From Streptomyces scopuliridis RB72 (GTDB taxonomy: Bacteria > Actinomycetota > Actinomycetes > Streptomycetales > Streptomycetaceae), in the NCBI RefSeq assembly GCF_000718095.1, contig NZ_JOEI01000025.1, positions 24,227-88,226 on the forward strand: a stretch of DNA of 64,000 bases, read 5' to 3'. A program made the translations under genes and the position numbers. The notes under the pieces are model-generated. The model did no database searches and had not been told where the DNA came from. It was given only the letters and a program-made list of their open reading frames with translations. Every line of letters begins with the position of its first letter. The stretch's first letter is position 1. Positions 49,461 through 58,642 of this stretch are shown here, piece by piece.

Positions 49461-50747
49461 GTGGCCCATGACGCTCCGTCCGCTGCCCCTTCCCCCGGCC
49501 CGTCCCCCTCGGCCCGCACCCTGCTGCCGCTGGTCGTGCCCTCCCTGGTGGTCGGCGCGGTCTCGGCGCTCGTACTGCTGGGCGTGAGCACGCTCGCGGA
49601 TCAGCTGAAGGACGTGCTCTGGGAGACGCTGCCCGACGCCCTCGGGATCGGCCACTACTCCACGCTCTGGATGATCGTGATGCTCACGGCCACCGGGCTC
49701 GCGGTGGGGATCGTCGTACGCCTGGTGCACGGGCACGCCGGGCCGGACCCGGCCACCACCGGACTGGTCGACGAACCGATGCCGCCCGGGGTGGTGCCGG
49801 GGCTGCTGGTGGTCACGGTGCTGGCGCTGGCCGGCGGGGTGAGCCTCGGCCCGGAGAACCCGATCACCGCCGTCAATGTCGCGCTCGCCTACTGGCTGGG
49901 CCGCAAGGCGGCGCCCGACGCCCCGGGCGCGATCTGGCTCCCGCTCGCCGCCGCGGGCACGATCGGGGCGCTGTTCGGTACGCCTGTGGCGGCCGCGCTG
50001 ATCCTCACCGAGACGCTCGCCGCGCGGCCGGGCCCCGGCTCGCTCTGGGACAAGCTGTTCGGCCCGCTGATCGCGGCCGGCATGGGCGCGCTGATCACCG
50101 CTCTGGTCGCCCATCCGACCTTCGACCTCGCTCTGCCCGCGTACACCGGCACCCACTGGGGCGATCTGCTGGCGGCGCTCGTGATCGCCCCGCTCGCGGC
50201 GGCGCTGGGGCTGGCCGCCGTCTACGCGTTCCCGTACGTCCACGCCTTCTTCCGGCGCCTCGGCCACCCCGTTCTGGCGATCACCGCCGGCGGGCTGGTC
50301 CTCGGTCTGCTGGGGGCGCTCGGCGGGCCGCTGACGCTGTTCAAGGGACTGCATGAAGTGAAGACGCTGGCCGCCGATCCGGACGGCTGGTCGGCGGGCT
50401 CGTTCGCGCTGATGACGGTGGTGAAGCTGGCCGCGCTGCTCACCGCCGCCGCCTGCGGCTTCCGGGGCGGGCGGATCTTCCCCGCCGTCTTCGTCGGGGT
50501 GGCGCTCGGCCTCTGCGCCCACGCGCTGGTCCCCGCCGTACAGCCCAGCCTGGGGGTGGTCTGCGGGGTGCTCGGCGTCCTGCTCGCGCTCACCCGGCAG
50601 GGCTGGCTGAGCCTGTTCACCGCGGCGGTCCTGGTCGCCGATCCGAACGTGCTGCCACTGCTGTGCGTCGCCGCCCTGCCCGCCTGGCTGCTGGTCACCG
50701 GCCGCCCCCAGATGCAGCTGCACGAGGACGGCACGCCCTTGCGGTGA
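49461..50747 (+). CDS. ClC-family ion channel/exchanger
   Basis: 428-residue membrane protein with ten or more helices. ClC signature regions: GVSLGPENPITAV corresponds to GxEGP with the gating Glu kept (GPENP), and GFRGGRIFPAVFVGVALG to the GxFxP region with its anion-binding helix end. The variant motifs resemble the YfeO subgroup. GTG start at 49461. The glutamate decarboxylase gene begins 83 bp after its stop on the same strand; ClC exchangers support glutamate-dependent acid resistance in E. coli, so a linked acid-stress function is plausible. Confidence 0.85.
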   Translation: MAHDAPSAAPSPGPSPSARTLLPLVVPSLVVGAVSALVLLGVSTLADQLKDVLWETLPDALGIGHYSTLWMIVMLTATGLAVGIVVRLVHGHAGPDPATTGLVDEPMPPGVVPGLLVVTVLALAGGVSLGPENPITAVNVALAYWLGRKAAPDAPGAIWLPLAAAGTIGALFGTPVAAALILTETLAARPGPGSLWDKLFGPLIAAGMGALITALVAHPTFDLALPAYTGTHWGDLLAALVIAPLAAALGLAAVYAFPYVHAFFRRLGHPVLAITAGGLVLGLLGALGGPLTLFKGLHEVKTLAADPDGWSAGSFALMTVVKLAALLTAAACGFRGGRIFPAVFVGVALGLCAHALVPAVQPSLGVVCGVLGVLLALTRQGWLSLFTAAVLVADPNVLPLLCVAALPAWLLVTGRPQMQLHEDGTPLR

Positions 50748-50830
50748 CCGGCCGAAACCCGGCGGGCGGTTCGTCCCGTTCATCCGTATTCTCGCGGTGG
50801 GAACCGTACCCACCCCGAGGAGATCCGCCG

Positions 50831-52267
50831 ATGCCACTCCACCGAGGCGCGGACAGGGCAGCCGGAGTGCCCCAGAGCGAACGCGACGAGCTGCTCAGGC
50901 TGTCGATCAACCCCTTCTACGGCGAGGCCGATCCGACCAGCGAGATGACCTCGGCGCCGCCCAGGCACCGGCTCCCCGACGGCCCGACCCCACCGGACAC
51001 GGCGTACCAGCTGGTCCATGACGAGCTGATGCTCGACGGCAACTCGCGGCTCAACCTCGCCACCTTCGTCACCACCTGGATGGAGCCGCAGGCCACGCTG
51101 CTGATGGGGGAGTGCCGGGACAAGAACATGATCGACAAGGATGAGTACCCGCGCACGGCCGAGCTGGAGCGGCGCTGTGTGGCGATGCTCGCCGACCTCT
51201 GGAACGCCCCGGACCCGGCGACGACCGTCGGCTGCTCGACGACGGGGTCCAGCGAGGCCTGCATGCTGGCCGGGATGGCGCTCAAGCGCCGCTGGGCCGC
51301 CCGTAACGCCGCGCGCTACCCGGCGACGGCCCGGCCCAATCTCGTCATGGGCGTCAATGTCCAGGTCTGCTGGGACAAGTTCTGCAACTTCTGGGAGGTC
51401 GAGGCGCGGCAGGTACCCATGGAGGGCGACCGCTTCCATCTCGACCCGGAGGCCGCCGCCGAACTCTGCGACGAGGACACCATCGGGGTCGTCGCCGTCC
51501 TGGGCTCGACCTTCGACGGCTCGTACGAACCCGTCGCCGAACTGTGCGCGGCGCTGGACGCGCTCCAGGAGCGTACGGGGCTCGACATCCCCGTCCATGT
51601 CGACGGGGCGTCGGGGGCCATGGTCGCGCCCTTCCTCGACGAGGACCTGGTCTGGGACTTCCGGCTGCCGCGCGTCTCCTCCATCAACACCTCCGGGCAC
51701 AAGTACGGGCTGGTCTACCCGGGCGTCGGCTGGGCGCTGTGGCGCTCGCCCGCCGAACTCCCCGAGGACCTGGTCTTCCGCGTCAACTATCTGGGCGGAG
51801 ACATGCCCACGTTCGCGCTGAACTTCTCCCGGCCGGGCGCGCAGGTCGTCGCTCAGTACCACACCTTCCTGCGGCTGGGCAGGGACGGTTACCGCGCCGT
51901 CCAGCAGACCGCGCGGGACATCGCCGGGAAACTGGCCGGGCAGATCGCGGAGCTGGGCGACTTCCGGCTGCTGACACGGGGGAACGAGCTGCCCGTGTTC
52001 GCCTTCACCACCGCGCCAGGCGTGACGGCCTTCGATGTCTTCGACGTCTCGCGCCGGCTGCGCGAGCACGGCTGGCTCGTGCCCGCGTACACCTTCCCCG
52101 CCAACCGCCAGGATCTGTCCGTGCTGCGGGTGGTCTGCCGCAATGGCTTCTCGGCCGATCTGGCCGCGCTGCTGGTGGCCGATCTGAAGCGCGTGCTTCC
52201 GGAACTGCGCAGCCAGGACGGCCCATTGGGACGGGACAAGTCGAAGGCGACGGCCTTCCACCACTGA
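50831..52267 (+). CDS. gad: Glutamate decarboxylase
   Basis: 478-residue PLP enzyme converting glutamate to GABA and CO2 with uptake of a proton. Family blocks: FVTTWMEPQATLLMGEC, GCSTTGSSEACMLAG, VHVDGASGAMVAPF, and the Schiff-base Lys in SINTSGHKYGLVYPG. The end, SKATAFHH, preserves the C-terminal His that closes the active site at neutral pH in E. coli GadB. ATG at 50831 with AGGAG. No GadC antiporter is in the window; a ClC gene precedes it. Confidence 0.95.
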   Translation: MPLHRGADRAAGVPQSERDELLRLSINPFYGEADPTSEMTSAPPRHRLPDGPTPPDTAYQLVHDELMLDGNSRLNLATFVTTWMEPQATLLMGECRDKNMIDKDEYPRTAELERRCVAMLADLWNAPDPATTVGCSTTGSSEACMLAGMALKRRWAARNAARYPATARPNLVMGVNVQVCWDKFCNFWEVEARQVPMEGDRFHLDPEAAAELCDEDTIGVVAVLGSTFDGSYEPVAELCAALDALQERTGLDIPVHVDGASGAMVAPFLDEDLVWDFRLPRVSSINTSGHKYGLVYPGVGWALWRSPAELPEDLVFRVNYLGGDMPTFALNFSRPGAQVVAQYHTFLRLGRDGYRAVQQTARDIAGKLAGQIAELGDFRLLTRGNELPVFAFTTAPGVTAFDVFDVSRRLREHGWLVPAYTFPANRQDLSVLRVVCRNGFSADLAALLVADLKRVLPELRSQDGPLGRDKSKATAFHH

Positions 52268-52297
52268 GCGCGTACGCGGCCCCGCCCCGGAGAGTGG

Positions 52298-52330
52298 CCC
52301 CGCCCCCGGAGCTACTCCCCGGGGGCGGGG
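52298..52330 (+). terminator. Terminator after glutamate decarboxylase gene
   Basis: Perfect 12-bp arms CCCCGCCCCCGG (52298-52309) and complement (52319-52330) with a 9-nt loop lie between the convergent gad and ABC permease genes; likely works for both. Confidence 0.65.
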
Positions 52331-52347
52331 TCCGACGTGGTGCGACG

Positions 52348-53190
52348 TCAGCGGCTGAGCCTCCCGAACCGCCGTACCGCCAGCGGGAAGAAGAGCGCGA
52401 GCAGCGCCACCGGCCAGAGGACCGCCAGCGTCCCGGCGTGCTCCGCCGCCCAGGAGCCGGCCGTAGCGCCGGCTCCCCCGCCCGGGGTGCCGAACAGGTC
52501 CCGTACCGCCGTGGCCGTCGCCGACATCGGGTTCCACTCGACGACCGCGCCCAGCCAGCCCGGCATCGACTCCGGCGTCGCGATCGCGTTGGAGAGGAAG
52601 CCGACCGGCCAGACCAGGATCTGCACCGCCTGCACCATCTCGGGCCGGCCCGCCACCATGGCGAGCTGGATGCCGATCCACAGCATCGCGAACCGGAACA
52701 GGAGCAGCAGCCCGACGGCGGCCAGGAAGTCCGCGGGGCCGCCGTGCCAGCGCCAGCCGATCGCGTACCCGACCCCGATCAGCACGGCCAGGCCGAGAGC
52801 CGACTGGAGCATGTCCGCCACACTCCGGCCGACCAGGACCGCCGACGACGCCATGGGCATCGAACGGAAGCGGTCCACCACCCCCTTGTTCAGGTCCTGG
52901 GTGACGGCGAGCATCGTCGACTCCAGGCCGAAGGCCATGGTCAGGGCGAGCATGCCCGGTACGAGGAACTCGACGTACGCCCCCTCGATCCCCCGGCCAC
53001 CGCCGATCAGAAAGCCGAACATCAGCAGCAGCATCACCGGGAAGACCAGTCCGACGACGACCTGGACCGGCTGCCGTGCCCAGCGGGCGAGTTCGCGCCG
53101 GGTCATGGTCCAGGAGTCGGCGAGCGCCCAGCCGAGCCCGCCGCCTTCAGGGGCCGTGGACGCCGTTGCCGTGGCGTTCACCGTCGTCAC
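52348..53190 (-). CDS. ABC-2 type drug exporter permease (DrrB-like)
   Basis: 280 residues with six membrane helices typical of ABC-2 permeases ([33 protein letters not shown]), with [19 protein letters not shown] and the late [19 protein letters not shown] that mark daunorubicin-type DrrB proteins. GTG at 53190 overlaps the ATPase stop by four bases (GTGA). Together they should export a hydrophobic drug or metabolite. Confidence 0.92.
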   Translation of the reverse strand: MTTVNATATASTAPEGGGLGWALADSWTMTRRELARWARQPVQVVVGLVFPVMLLLMFGFLIGGGRGIEGAYVEFLVPGMLALTMAFGLESTMLAVTQDLNKGVVDRFRSMPMASSAVLVGRSVADMLQSALGLAVLIGVGYAIGWRWHGGPADFLAAVGLLLLFRFAMLWIGIQLAMVAGRPEMVQAVQILVWPVGFLSNAIATPESMPGWLGAVVEWNPMSATATAVRDLFGTPGGGAGATAGSWAAEHAGTLAVLWPVALLALFFPLAVRRFGRLSR

Positions 53191-54170
53191 GCCGTCACCT
53201 CCCGCTGATCCCGCGGGGCGGCCCCGCCCTTTCCCGTGAGACGGAGGAAGACCTCGTCCAGCGTGGGCCGGCGCAGCGCGATGTCCTCCGCCTCGATCCC
53301 CTCCACGTGCAGGGCCCCCACGGTCTCGGTCAGCGCCGCCATCCGGTCCGCCACCGGCGCGCTCAGCAGCCGCCGGTCCACGTCCGTACTGACGGCGTAC
53401 GTACCTGTGGTGCGTGCCAGCGCCCGCGCGCCGTCCGCGAGCCGGTCCGCGTCGCGCAGGACGACATCGATGCGGTCGCCGCCGATGCGCGCCTTGAGTT
53501 CGTCGGCCGTGCCCTCCGCGATGACCCGTCCGCTGTCCACCACCGAGATGCGGTCGGCCAGTTGGTCGGCCTCCTCCAGATACTGCGTCGTCAGCAGGAC
53601 GGTCGTACCGCCGCCGACCAGCGAGCGCACCGCGCTCCACACCTCCGCCCGGCCGCGCGGATCGAGGCCGGTCGTCGGCTCGTCCAGGAAGAGCACCTCC
53701 GGGTCGGTGATCAGGGACGCCGCCAGATCGAGCCGGCGCCGCATGCCGCCGCTGTACTGCTTGACGGCCTTGCGCCCGGTGTCCGCCAGCCCGAACCGTT
53801 CCAGCAGTTCGTCGGCCCGCTCCCCCGCGCGCCGGGCGCCGAGGTGGTAGAGCCGTCCGAACATCTCCAGGTTCTGCCGGCCGCTCAGATCCTCGTCGAG
53901 GGCCGCGTGCTGTCCCAGCAGCCCGATCCTGCGCCGCACTTCGCGCGCACGGGTCCGCACATCGAGCCCGGCCACCCGCACCAGCCCCTCGTCGGGCCGC
54001 AGCAGCGTGGTCAGGATCCGTACGGCCGTGGTCTTGCCCGCGCCGTTAGGACCGAGCACGCCGTGCACCGTGCCGCGTTCCACCGTCAGATCGAATCCGT
54101 CGAGGGCCCGCTTCTCGCCGTACCGCTTCCGTGCGCCCGCCACCACGATCACGTCAGTCACATCGGTCAA
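53187..54170 (-). CDS. ABC drug exporter ATPase (DrrA-like)
   Basis: 327 residues. Walker [18 protein letters not shown], signature [15 protein letters not shown], Walker [17 protein letters not shown], and a 90-residue C-terminal extension ([13 protein letters not shown] ... [15 protein letters not shown]) typical of DrrA-type subunits. TTG at 54170 is the likely start: GGAGG lies 8 nt ahead, and the next GTG is too far. Preceded by the padR gene on the same strand, with two operator-like sites in the 82-bp gap. Confidence 0.92.
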   Translation of the reverse strand: MTDVTDVIVVAGARKRYGEKRALDGFDLTVERGTVHGVLGPNGAGKTTAVRILTTLLRPDEGLVRVAGLDVRTRAREVRRRIGLLGQHAALDEDLSGRQNLEMFGRLYHLGARRAGERADELLERFGLADTGRKAVKQYSGGMRRRLDLAASLITDPEVLFLDEPTTGLDPRGRAEVWSAVRSLVGGGTTVLLTTQYLEEADQLADRISVVDSGRVIAEGTADELKARIGGDRIDVVLRDADRLADGARALARTTGTYAVSTDVDRRLLSAPVADRMAALTETVGALHVEGIEAEDIALRRPTLDEVFLRLTGKGGAAPRDQREVTA

Positions 54171-54191
54171 TGTCTTCGCCTCCCACCCTGG

Positions 54192-54255
54192 TAATCAAAT
54201 TTGACTACCGAGCCGGAAGAGTAACCCCGGCCCTTCAATTGGTCAAACTTGATTA
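54192..54255. promoter_or_regulatory. Paired PadR-type operators ahead of the DrrAB genes
   Basis: TAATCAAATTTGAC (54192-54205) and, inverted, GTCAAACTTGATTA (54242-54255) share 13 of 14 bases when one is reversed. Their cores TCAAATTTGA and TCAAACTTGA are palindromic. The second covers the -35 box of the drrA promoter and the padR stop. The AT-rich palindromic form suits PadR proteins. Confidence 0.65.
54218..54246 (-). promoter_or_regulatory. Promoter of the DrrAB genes
   Basis: On the minus strand TTGACC (54241-54246), 17 bp, TACTCT (54218-54223). The -35 box lies in one operator copy, and the other copy lies just downstream of the probable start of transcription. Confidence 0.55.
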
Positions 54256-54894
54256 GTGATGATCTCCGTCATCGGGGACGCCCGTCGCGTACGGGTTCAC
54301 CTCGCCCTCGGCGAGCACCCCCACAAAGGGCTCGCCCTCACCCGCGAAGGTGTATGCACCGCCCTCGATGCGCTTGATCAGACCCCGCGTCCACTCCGCG
54401 CCCGAGTCCGCGGAGTGCACCCACAGGTTCATGATCTCGCCGATGTGCCCGAGCTGTTCCGGGCCGTCCTCGGGCACGTAGTGCTCGGTCACCGCGGCCC
54501 GCCATGCCTCGATCCCGGCCACCCGCTCCTTGAGCAGCTCCACGACCTCGGCGCGCGGCAGATCGACGATGGCGCCGATCCCCGCCGACAGCACGTCCAT
54601 CTTCTGGTCGTAGGTGGTCAGCGCCTCGCGCAGCAGCCGCAGATACTCCTCGCGGCCCGCGTCCGTCAGCTCGTACTCGGTACGCGGCGGCCCGCCCGCC
54701 GTGCTCGGCGCGACCTCGTGCGCCAGCAGCACGCCCTGCTTCGCCATCTGCTTGAGAGCGTGATAGATCGACCCGGGCTTGGCGTTGGACCACTCATGGG
54801 CGCCCCAGTACTCCAGGTCATTGCGCACCTGATAGCCGTGGGCCCGGCCGTGCTGGCGGACCGCGCAGAGTACGAGCAAACGGATCGCTGACAT
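54253..54894 (-). CDS. PadR-family transcriptional regulator
   Basis: 213 residues. N-terminal winged helix (IRLLVLCAVRQHGRAHGYQV, PGSIYHALKQMAKQGVL, RTEYELTDAGREEYLRL) and a C-terminal helical dimerisation domain (residues 95-180) as in the AphA-like subgroup. It lies immediately upstream of the DrrAB genes, and the gap between them carries paired palindromes, so it most likely represses the exporter until a drug binds. ATG at 54894. Confidence 0.9.
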   Translation of the reverse strand: MSAIRLLVLCAVRQHGRAHGYQVRNDLEYWGAHEWSNAKPGSIYHALKQMAKQGVLLAHEVAPSTAGGPPRTEYELTDAGREEYLRLLREALTTYDQKMDVLSAGIGAIVDLPRAEVVELLKERVAGIEAWRAAVTEHYVPEDGPEQLGHIGEIMNLWVHSADSGAEWTRGLIKRIEGGAYTFAGEGEPFVGVLAEGEVNPYATGVPDDGDHH

Positions 54895-54941
54895 TGCTCC
54901 AGGTTAAGACGTACTCCGCGCCCGACTCAGCGCGCGACCCT

Positions 54942-56408
54942 TCAGAAGGGGAACGCGGTACGGCCGTGCTGCACCGAGATCCACTTCTGCGTCGTGAACG
55001 CCTCCACCGTCGAGTCGCCGTTGAGCCGGCCGAGCCCCGAGAACTTCTCCCCGCCGAAGGCCACCAGCGGCTCGTCCTGCACGGTCGAGTCATTGACGTG
55101 CACCATGCCGGTGACGATCCGCTTGGCGAACGCGACGCCACGCTCCACATTCGAGGTGTGCACGGCCCCGCTCAGCCCGTACGGGGTGTTGTTGGCGAGC
55201 CGTACCGCCTCTTCCTCCCCGTCGAACGGGATCAGCAGCACCACGGGCCCGAAGATCTCCTGCTGCATCAGCGCGGAGTTCTCGTCCAGCCCCGCCAGCA
55301 CCGTCGGCTCCACGAGATTGCCGCGCGTACGCCCCCGTACGAGCGCGGTCGCACCCTCCGCCAGCGCCTGGTCCACCAGCGCCGTCAGGGCGTCCGCCTG
55401 GAAGGTGTTGATGACCGGGCCGATCTGGGTCTCGGGGTCGCGCGGATCGCCCGTCCTGAGCGACGCCACCTTCGCCACGAACTTCTCGGTGAACCGCTGC
55501 TCGACACTCCGGTCCACGAGGATCCGGTTGGCGGCCATACAGACCTGGCCCTGGTAGACGAAGCGGCTCACGACCGCCGCGTCCACCGCGTAGTCGAGCC
55601 CTGTCTCGTCGAGGTCGTCGAGGACGACCAGCGCGCTGTTGCCGCTCAGTTCGAGGATCGCCCGCTTGAAGTTGCCGCCCGCCACCGCGCCGACATGGCG
55701 GCCGACCCGGTCCGAGCCGGCGAACGAGATCACTTTCGGTACGGGGTGCTCGATGAGCGCGTCCCCGACCTCCGCGATGTCCGTCACCACGACGTTGAGC
55801 AGCCCGGCCGGCAGCTCCGCGTCCTCGAAGAGCTTGGCTATGAGCCCGCCGCCGACGACAGGCGCGTTCTGGTTGGGCTTGATCACGACGGCGTTGCCGA
55901 GCGCGAGCGCCGGCGCCACCGACTTGATCGTCACCAGGAAGGGGAAGTTGAAGGGGCTGATCACGCCGATGACACCGACGGGCAGCCGGTAGACGCGGTT
56001 CTCCTTGCCGTCCACCGGGGACGGCAGGATCCGGCCCTCGGGCCGCAGCGACAGCTGTATCGCCTCGCGCAGGAACTCCTGCGCGGCACTGACCTCGTAC
56101 ACCGCCTTGAGCCGCGTACCGCCCAGCTCATCGATGATCGCCTCGATGATGTCGTCCTTGCGCTCCTCGACCAGCCTGAGGACACGCTCGAAGACCCGGC
56201 GACGGGTGTACGGATTGGTCGCGGCCCAGGCGCGCTGCGCGCGTTCGGCGGCGCGGTACGCCTCGTCGATCTCCCGGACCGTGGCGATCGTGATGGCCGC
56301 GAGCTTCTCCCCGTTGTACGGATTGAAGTCGATGATGTCCCACGAGCCGCTGCCGGTCCGCCACTCGCCGTCGATGTACTGGTGGGCCAGGTCGGTGAAG
56401 TAGGACAT
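54942..56408 (-). CDS. NAD(P)-dependent aldehyde dehydrogenase (benzaldehyde dehydrogenase-like)
   Basis: 488-residue ALDH-superfamily enzyme. NAD-fold contacts in VISPFNFPFLVTIKSV and ISFAGSDRVGRHVG; general base Glu in AILELSGNSALVVLDD; nucleophile Cys in VYQGQVCMAANRI; EIFGPVVLLIPF late. The closest named type by sequence flavour is the benzaldehyde dehydrogenase (NAD+) group, but the aldehyde is not determined. ATG at 56408 with AAGGGA ahead; an in-frame Met 17 codons upstream lacks support. The upstream segment contains a CTGCAGGTG direct duplication (56420-56437). Monocistronic. Confidence 0.9.
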   Translation of the reverse strand: MSYFTDLAHQYIDGEWRTGSGSWDIIDFNPYNGEKLAAITIATVREIDEAYRAAERAQRAWAATNPYTRRRVFERVLRLVEERKDDIIEAIIDELGGTRLKAVYEVSAAQEFLREAIQLSLRPEGRILPSPVDGKENRVYRLPVGVIGVISPFNFPFLVTIKSVAPALALGNAVVIKPNQNAPVVGGGLIAKLFEDAELPAGLLNVVVTDIAEVGDALIEHPVPKVISFAGSDRVGRHVGAVAGGNFKRAILELSGNSALVVLDDLDETGLDYAVDAAVVSRFVYQGQVCMAANRILVDRSVEQRFTEKFVAKVASLRTGDPRDPETQIGPVINTFQADALTALVDQALAEGATALVRGRTRGNLVEPTVLAGLDENSALMQQEIFGPVVLLIPFDGEEEAVRLANNTPYGLSGAVHTSNVERGVAFAKRIVTGMVHVNDSTVQDEPLVAFGGEKFSGLGRLNGDSTVEAFTTQKWISVQHGRTAFPF

Positions 56409-56471
56409 GCGATCCCTTACTGCAGGTGCTGCAGGTGCAAACTCCTGATATGACGCCATCGTACTGATGTC

Positions 56472-57353
56472 TCAGATCAGTTGGAGCAGTCCGCGCAGGA
56501 CATCTCGGCTCTCCTCGGGTCCCGGGCTGTCCTGCTGTAGTCGCCCCATCACGCGTTCGTACTGGGCGACCTCCTCGCGCTTGTCCAGATACAGCGCACT
56601 GGTCAGCTGCTCCAGGAAGACGACATCGGAGAGATCCGACTCGGGGAAGCTCAGCATGGTGAAGGCGCCGCTCTCGCCGGCGTGGCCGCCGAAGCTGAAG
56701 GGCATCACCTGGAGCGTGATGTTCGGCTGCTCCGAGATCTCGATCAGATGTCTCAACTGCCCCTGCATCACGGACCGCTCGCCGTACGGGCGGCGCAGCG
56801 CGGCCTCGTCGAGGATGGCGTGGAAGCGCGGCGCGCGCTCGGAGACGAGGACCTTCTGCCGCTCCAGCCGGAGCGCGACCCTGCGCTCCACCTCGGCGCA
56901 GGGCGCCTCGGGCTGGCCGCGGGTGACGACGGCGTGCGCGTACGCCTCGGTCTGCAACAGACCGTGCACGAACTGCACTTCATAGATACGGATCAGTGAG
57001 GCGGCACCTTCGAGACCGATATATGTCTGGAACCAGCCGGGCAGCACATCGCCGAAGCTGTGCCACCACCCCGCGACATTCGCCTCCCGGGCGAGGCCGA
57101 GCAGGGCAGCGCGCTCGCCCTCGTCGGCGACCCCGTAGAGGGTCAGCAGGTCCTCGATGTCTCTGGCCTTGAAGCTCACCCGTCCCAACTCCATACGGCT
57201 GATCTTGGACTCGGATGCGCGGATCGAGTAGCCGGCGGCCTCACGTGTGATGCCGCGCGTCTCGCGCAGCCGCCTCAGTTGTGAGCCCAGCAGGATGCGC
57301 CGCACCACGGAACCGCCCGATTCGGCTGCGGTCACGTCTCCAACCCTCCCCAT
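56472..57353 (-). CDS. XRE-family regulator with DUF5753 domain (WhiJ-like)
   Basis: 293 residues. Helix-turn-helix near the N-terminus (LGSQLRRLRETRGITREAAG, ESKISRMELGRVSFK), then a DUF5753 ligand or partner domain (EVQFVHGLLQTEAYAHAVV, QLRHLIEISEQPNITLQVMP, LYLDKREEVAQYERV). In Streptomyces such proteins form sets with a DUF397 protein and an anti-sigma-like ATPase, affecting development and antibiotic production. Both partners lie just beyond. ATG at 57353 with GGGGAG 11 nt away. Diverges from the ATP-binding gene over 316 bp. Confidence 0.9.
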   Translation of the reverse strand: MGRVGDVTAAESGGSVVRRILLGSQLRRLRETRGITREAAGYSIRASESKISRMELGRVSFKARDIEDLLTLYGVADEGERAALLGLAREANVAGWWHSFGDVLPGWFQTYIGLEGAASLIRIYEVQFVHGLLQTEAYAHAVVTRGQPEAPCAEVERRVALRLERQKVLVSERAPRFHAILDEAALRRPYGERSVMQGQLRHLIEISEQPNITLQVMPFSFGGHAGESGAFTMLSFPESDLSDVVFLEQLTSALYLDKREEVAQYERVMGRLQQDSPGPEESRDVLRGLLQLI

Positions 57354-57669
57354 CACATGTGGATCTCCCCGGAGCACCCCCGAACTCCAAGTGCCGGATT
57401 CTGCCATCAAAACGCTTCAGCCCGTACTCATTCGATTACGGAAATAAGAAGGCTTTGCGGAGAGACCAAAACTGGTCACGGGGAGAAATACCCCGGAAAC
57501 GTCACGGGAAGGGCGAAGTCCGGCGCGTGCACGTGCATCTGCCCTTGCATCTGCCGTACGCATTCGGAACCATGGTCCCCGCGCACCTGCGTGCTCGTTC
57601 GTGATTGACGTGTTGTGACGCTGGACCTCCGCAGTATCGCTACGGCCGCGAATCCCGGGAGTGCCTCGC
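57354..57669. other. Divergent promoter region of the WhiJ-type genes
   Basis: 316 bases, markedly richer in A/T than surroundings, between the XRE/DUF5753 gene and the ATP-binding gene. It holds a small hairpin GACCA-AAAC-TGGTC (57464-57477), a GGGG/CCCC stem at about 57480-57494, and the 30-base element described separately. No coding character is seen. Confidence 0.5.
57525..57554 (+). promoter_or_regulatory. Shared 30-base element, copy 1 (upstream of ATP-binding gene)
   Basis: Begins GCGTGCACGTGCAT, containing the palindrome TGCACGTGCA (57528-57537), and continues with a second TGCATC block. 26 of 30 bases match the inverted copy at 58643-58672. It lies 115-145 bp before the ATP-binding gene start. 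Candidate operator of the XRE/DUF5753 regulator. Confidence 0.6.
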
Positions 57670-58167
57670 ATGGGGACGAATGGATCGACCATGCTCGAGC
57701 CGTTAAGGCAGGGGCTTCCCCCCATCGATCCCTCGGCGGCCGCGGGTTCGGTCTCGTGCGCCCTCCCCGCCCGCTATGAAGCGGTGCGCGGGGCCAGGCA
57801 GTTCACCAGAACCACGCTGACCCAGTGGGAGCTGAGCGACCGCTTCGACGATGTCGCGCTGGTCGTCTCCGAACTCGTCACCAACGCGCTGCGGCACGCC
57901 CTGCCGGCCGACACCCCGCGCGAGCCCCAGGACGCCTCCGTACGGCTGCATCTGATGCGGTGGTCGTCGCGGCTGGTGTGCGCGGTGCGGGACCCCAGCC
58001 ACGCGAGCCCGGAGGCGCGGAAGAGCGACGAGGACTGCGCGGCGGAGTCCGGCCGGGGGCTGTTCCTGGTCGAGTCGTTCAGCGACACCTGGGGCTGGCA
58101 TCCGCTGGCGGGATCGCTGCACGGCAAGGTGGTCTGGGCGCTGTTCCAGCTACAGGCGGCCGACTGA
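57670..58167 (+). CDS. ATP-binding anti-sigma/histidine-kinase-like regulator
   Basis: 165 residues, a single HATPase_c domain of the RsbW/SpoIIAB-like type with N-box VVSELVTNALRHAL, G1-like CAVRDPSHASPE and G2-like SGRGLFLVESFSDTWGW. No phosphoacceptor His is present, so it probably binds and inhibits a partner such as a sigma factor. ATG at 57670 has GGGAG 8 nt ahead; a GTG at 57661 is possible. Codon 12 (57703-57705) is TTA, so synthesis should depend on the bldA tRNA. Member of the WhiJ-type trio. Confidence 0.85.
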   Translation: MGTNGSTMLEPLRQGLPPIDPSAAAGSVSCALPARYEAVRGARQFTRTTLTQWELSDRFDDVALVVSELVTNALRHALPADTPREPQDASVRLHLMRWSSRLVCAVRDPSHASPEARKSDEDCAAESGRGLFLVESFSDTWGWHPLAGSLHGKVVWALFQLQAAD

Positions 58168-58335
58168 CCGTCCGGTGTTCTGGGTTATGGAGGGTGGGCT
58201 TGCTGCCTGAGGTGACGGCAGCGGGCCATTTCGGCCATGAGGACACGGGAATTGGCCGGAACTGGTTGAGCCGTATGCTCAGCTGTACGCCCAGCCGGTA
58301 GGCACAGCAGCCCACGGTCGGTCAGCCGCTGTCGG

Positions 58336-58578
58336 TCAGCCGCCCGCCGTCAGATGGTCGAACTCCCCGTCCTTGACGCCCAGCAGCATGGCCTCGATCT
58401 CGGCGATCGTGTAGACCAGCGCGGGACCGTCGGGGTGGCGTGAATTGCGCACCGCCACCTCGCCGCCGGGCAGCTTGGCGAACTCCACGCACGATCCTTG
58501 GGAGTTGCTGTGCCTGCTCTTCTGCCAGACGACTCCGTGAAGCTCTGTGGCCGTAATGCCGTTGTACACGTGGTGCAC
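58336..58578 (-). CDS. DUF397 protein
   Basis: 80 residues with the DUF397 core WQKSRHSNSQGSCVEFAKLP followed by VAVRNSRHPDGPALVYT. These small proteins occur beside XRE/DUF5753 regulators and are thought to bind them, in the manner of toxin-antitoxin-like pairs in development. GTG at 58578 is chosen because GGGGAG lies 6 nt ahead; a TTG seven codons earlier is less likely. Its promoter carries the inverted copy of the shared element. Convergent with the ATP-binding gene. Confidence 0.88.
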   Translation of the reverse strand: MHHVYNGITATELHGVVWQKSRHSNSQGSCVEFAKLPGGEVAVRNSRHPDGPALVYTIAEIEAMLLGVKDGEFDHLTAGG

Positions 58579-58642
58579 AGGTCGCTCCCCGAGTTGCAAG
58601 GTGCAGTCGTCAACTTTCTCGGATCATAGCTGTGTTTCATGT

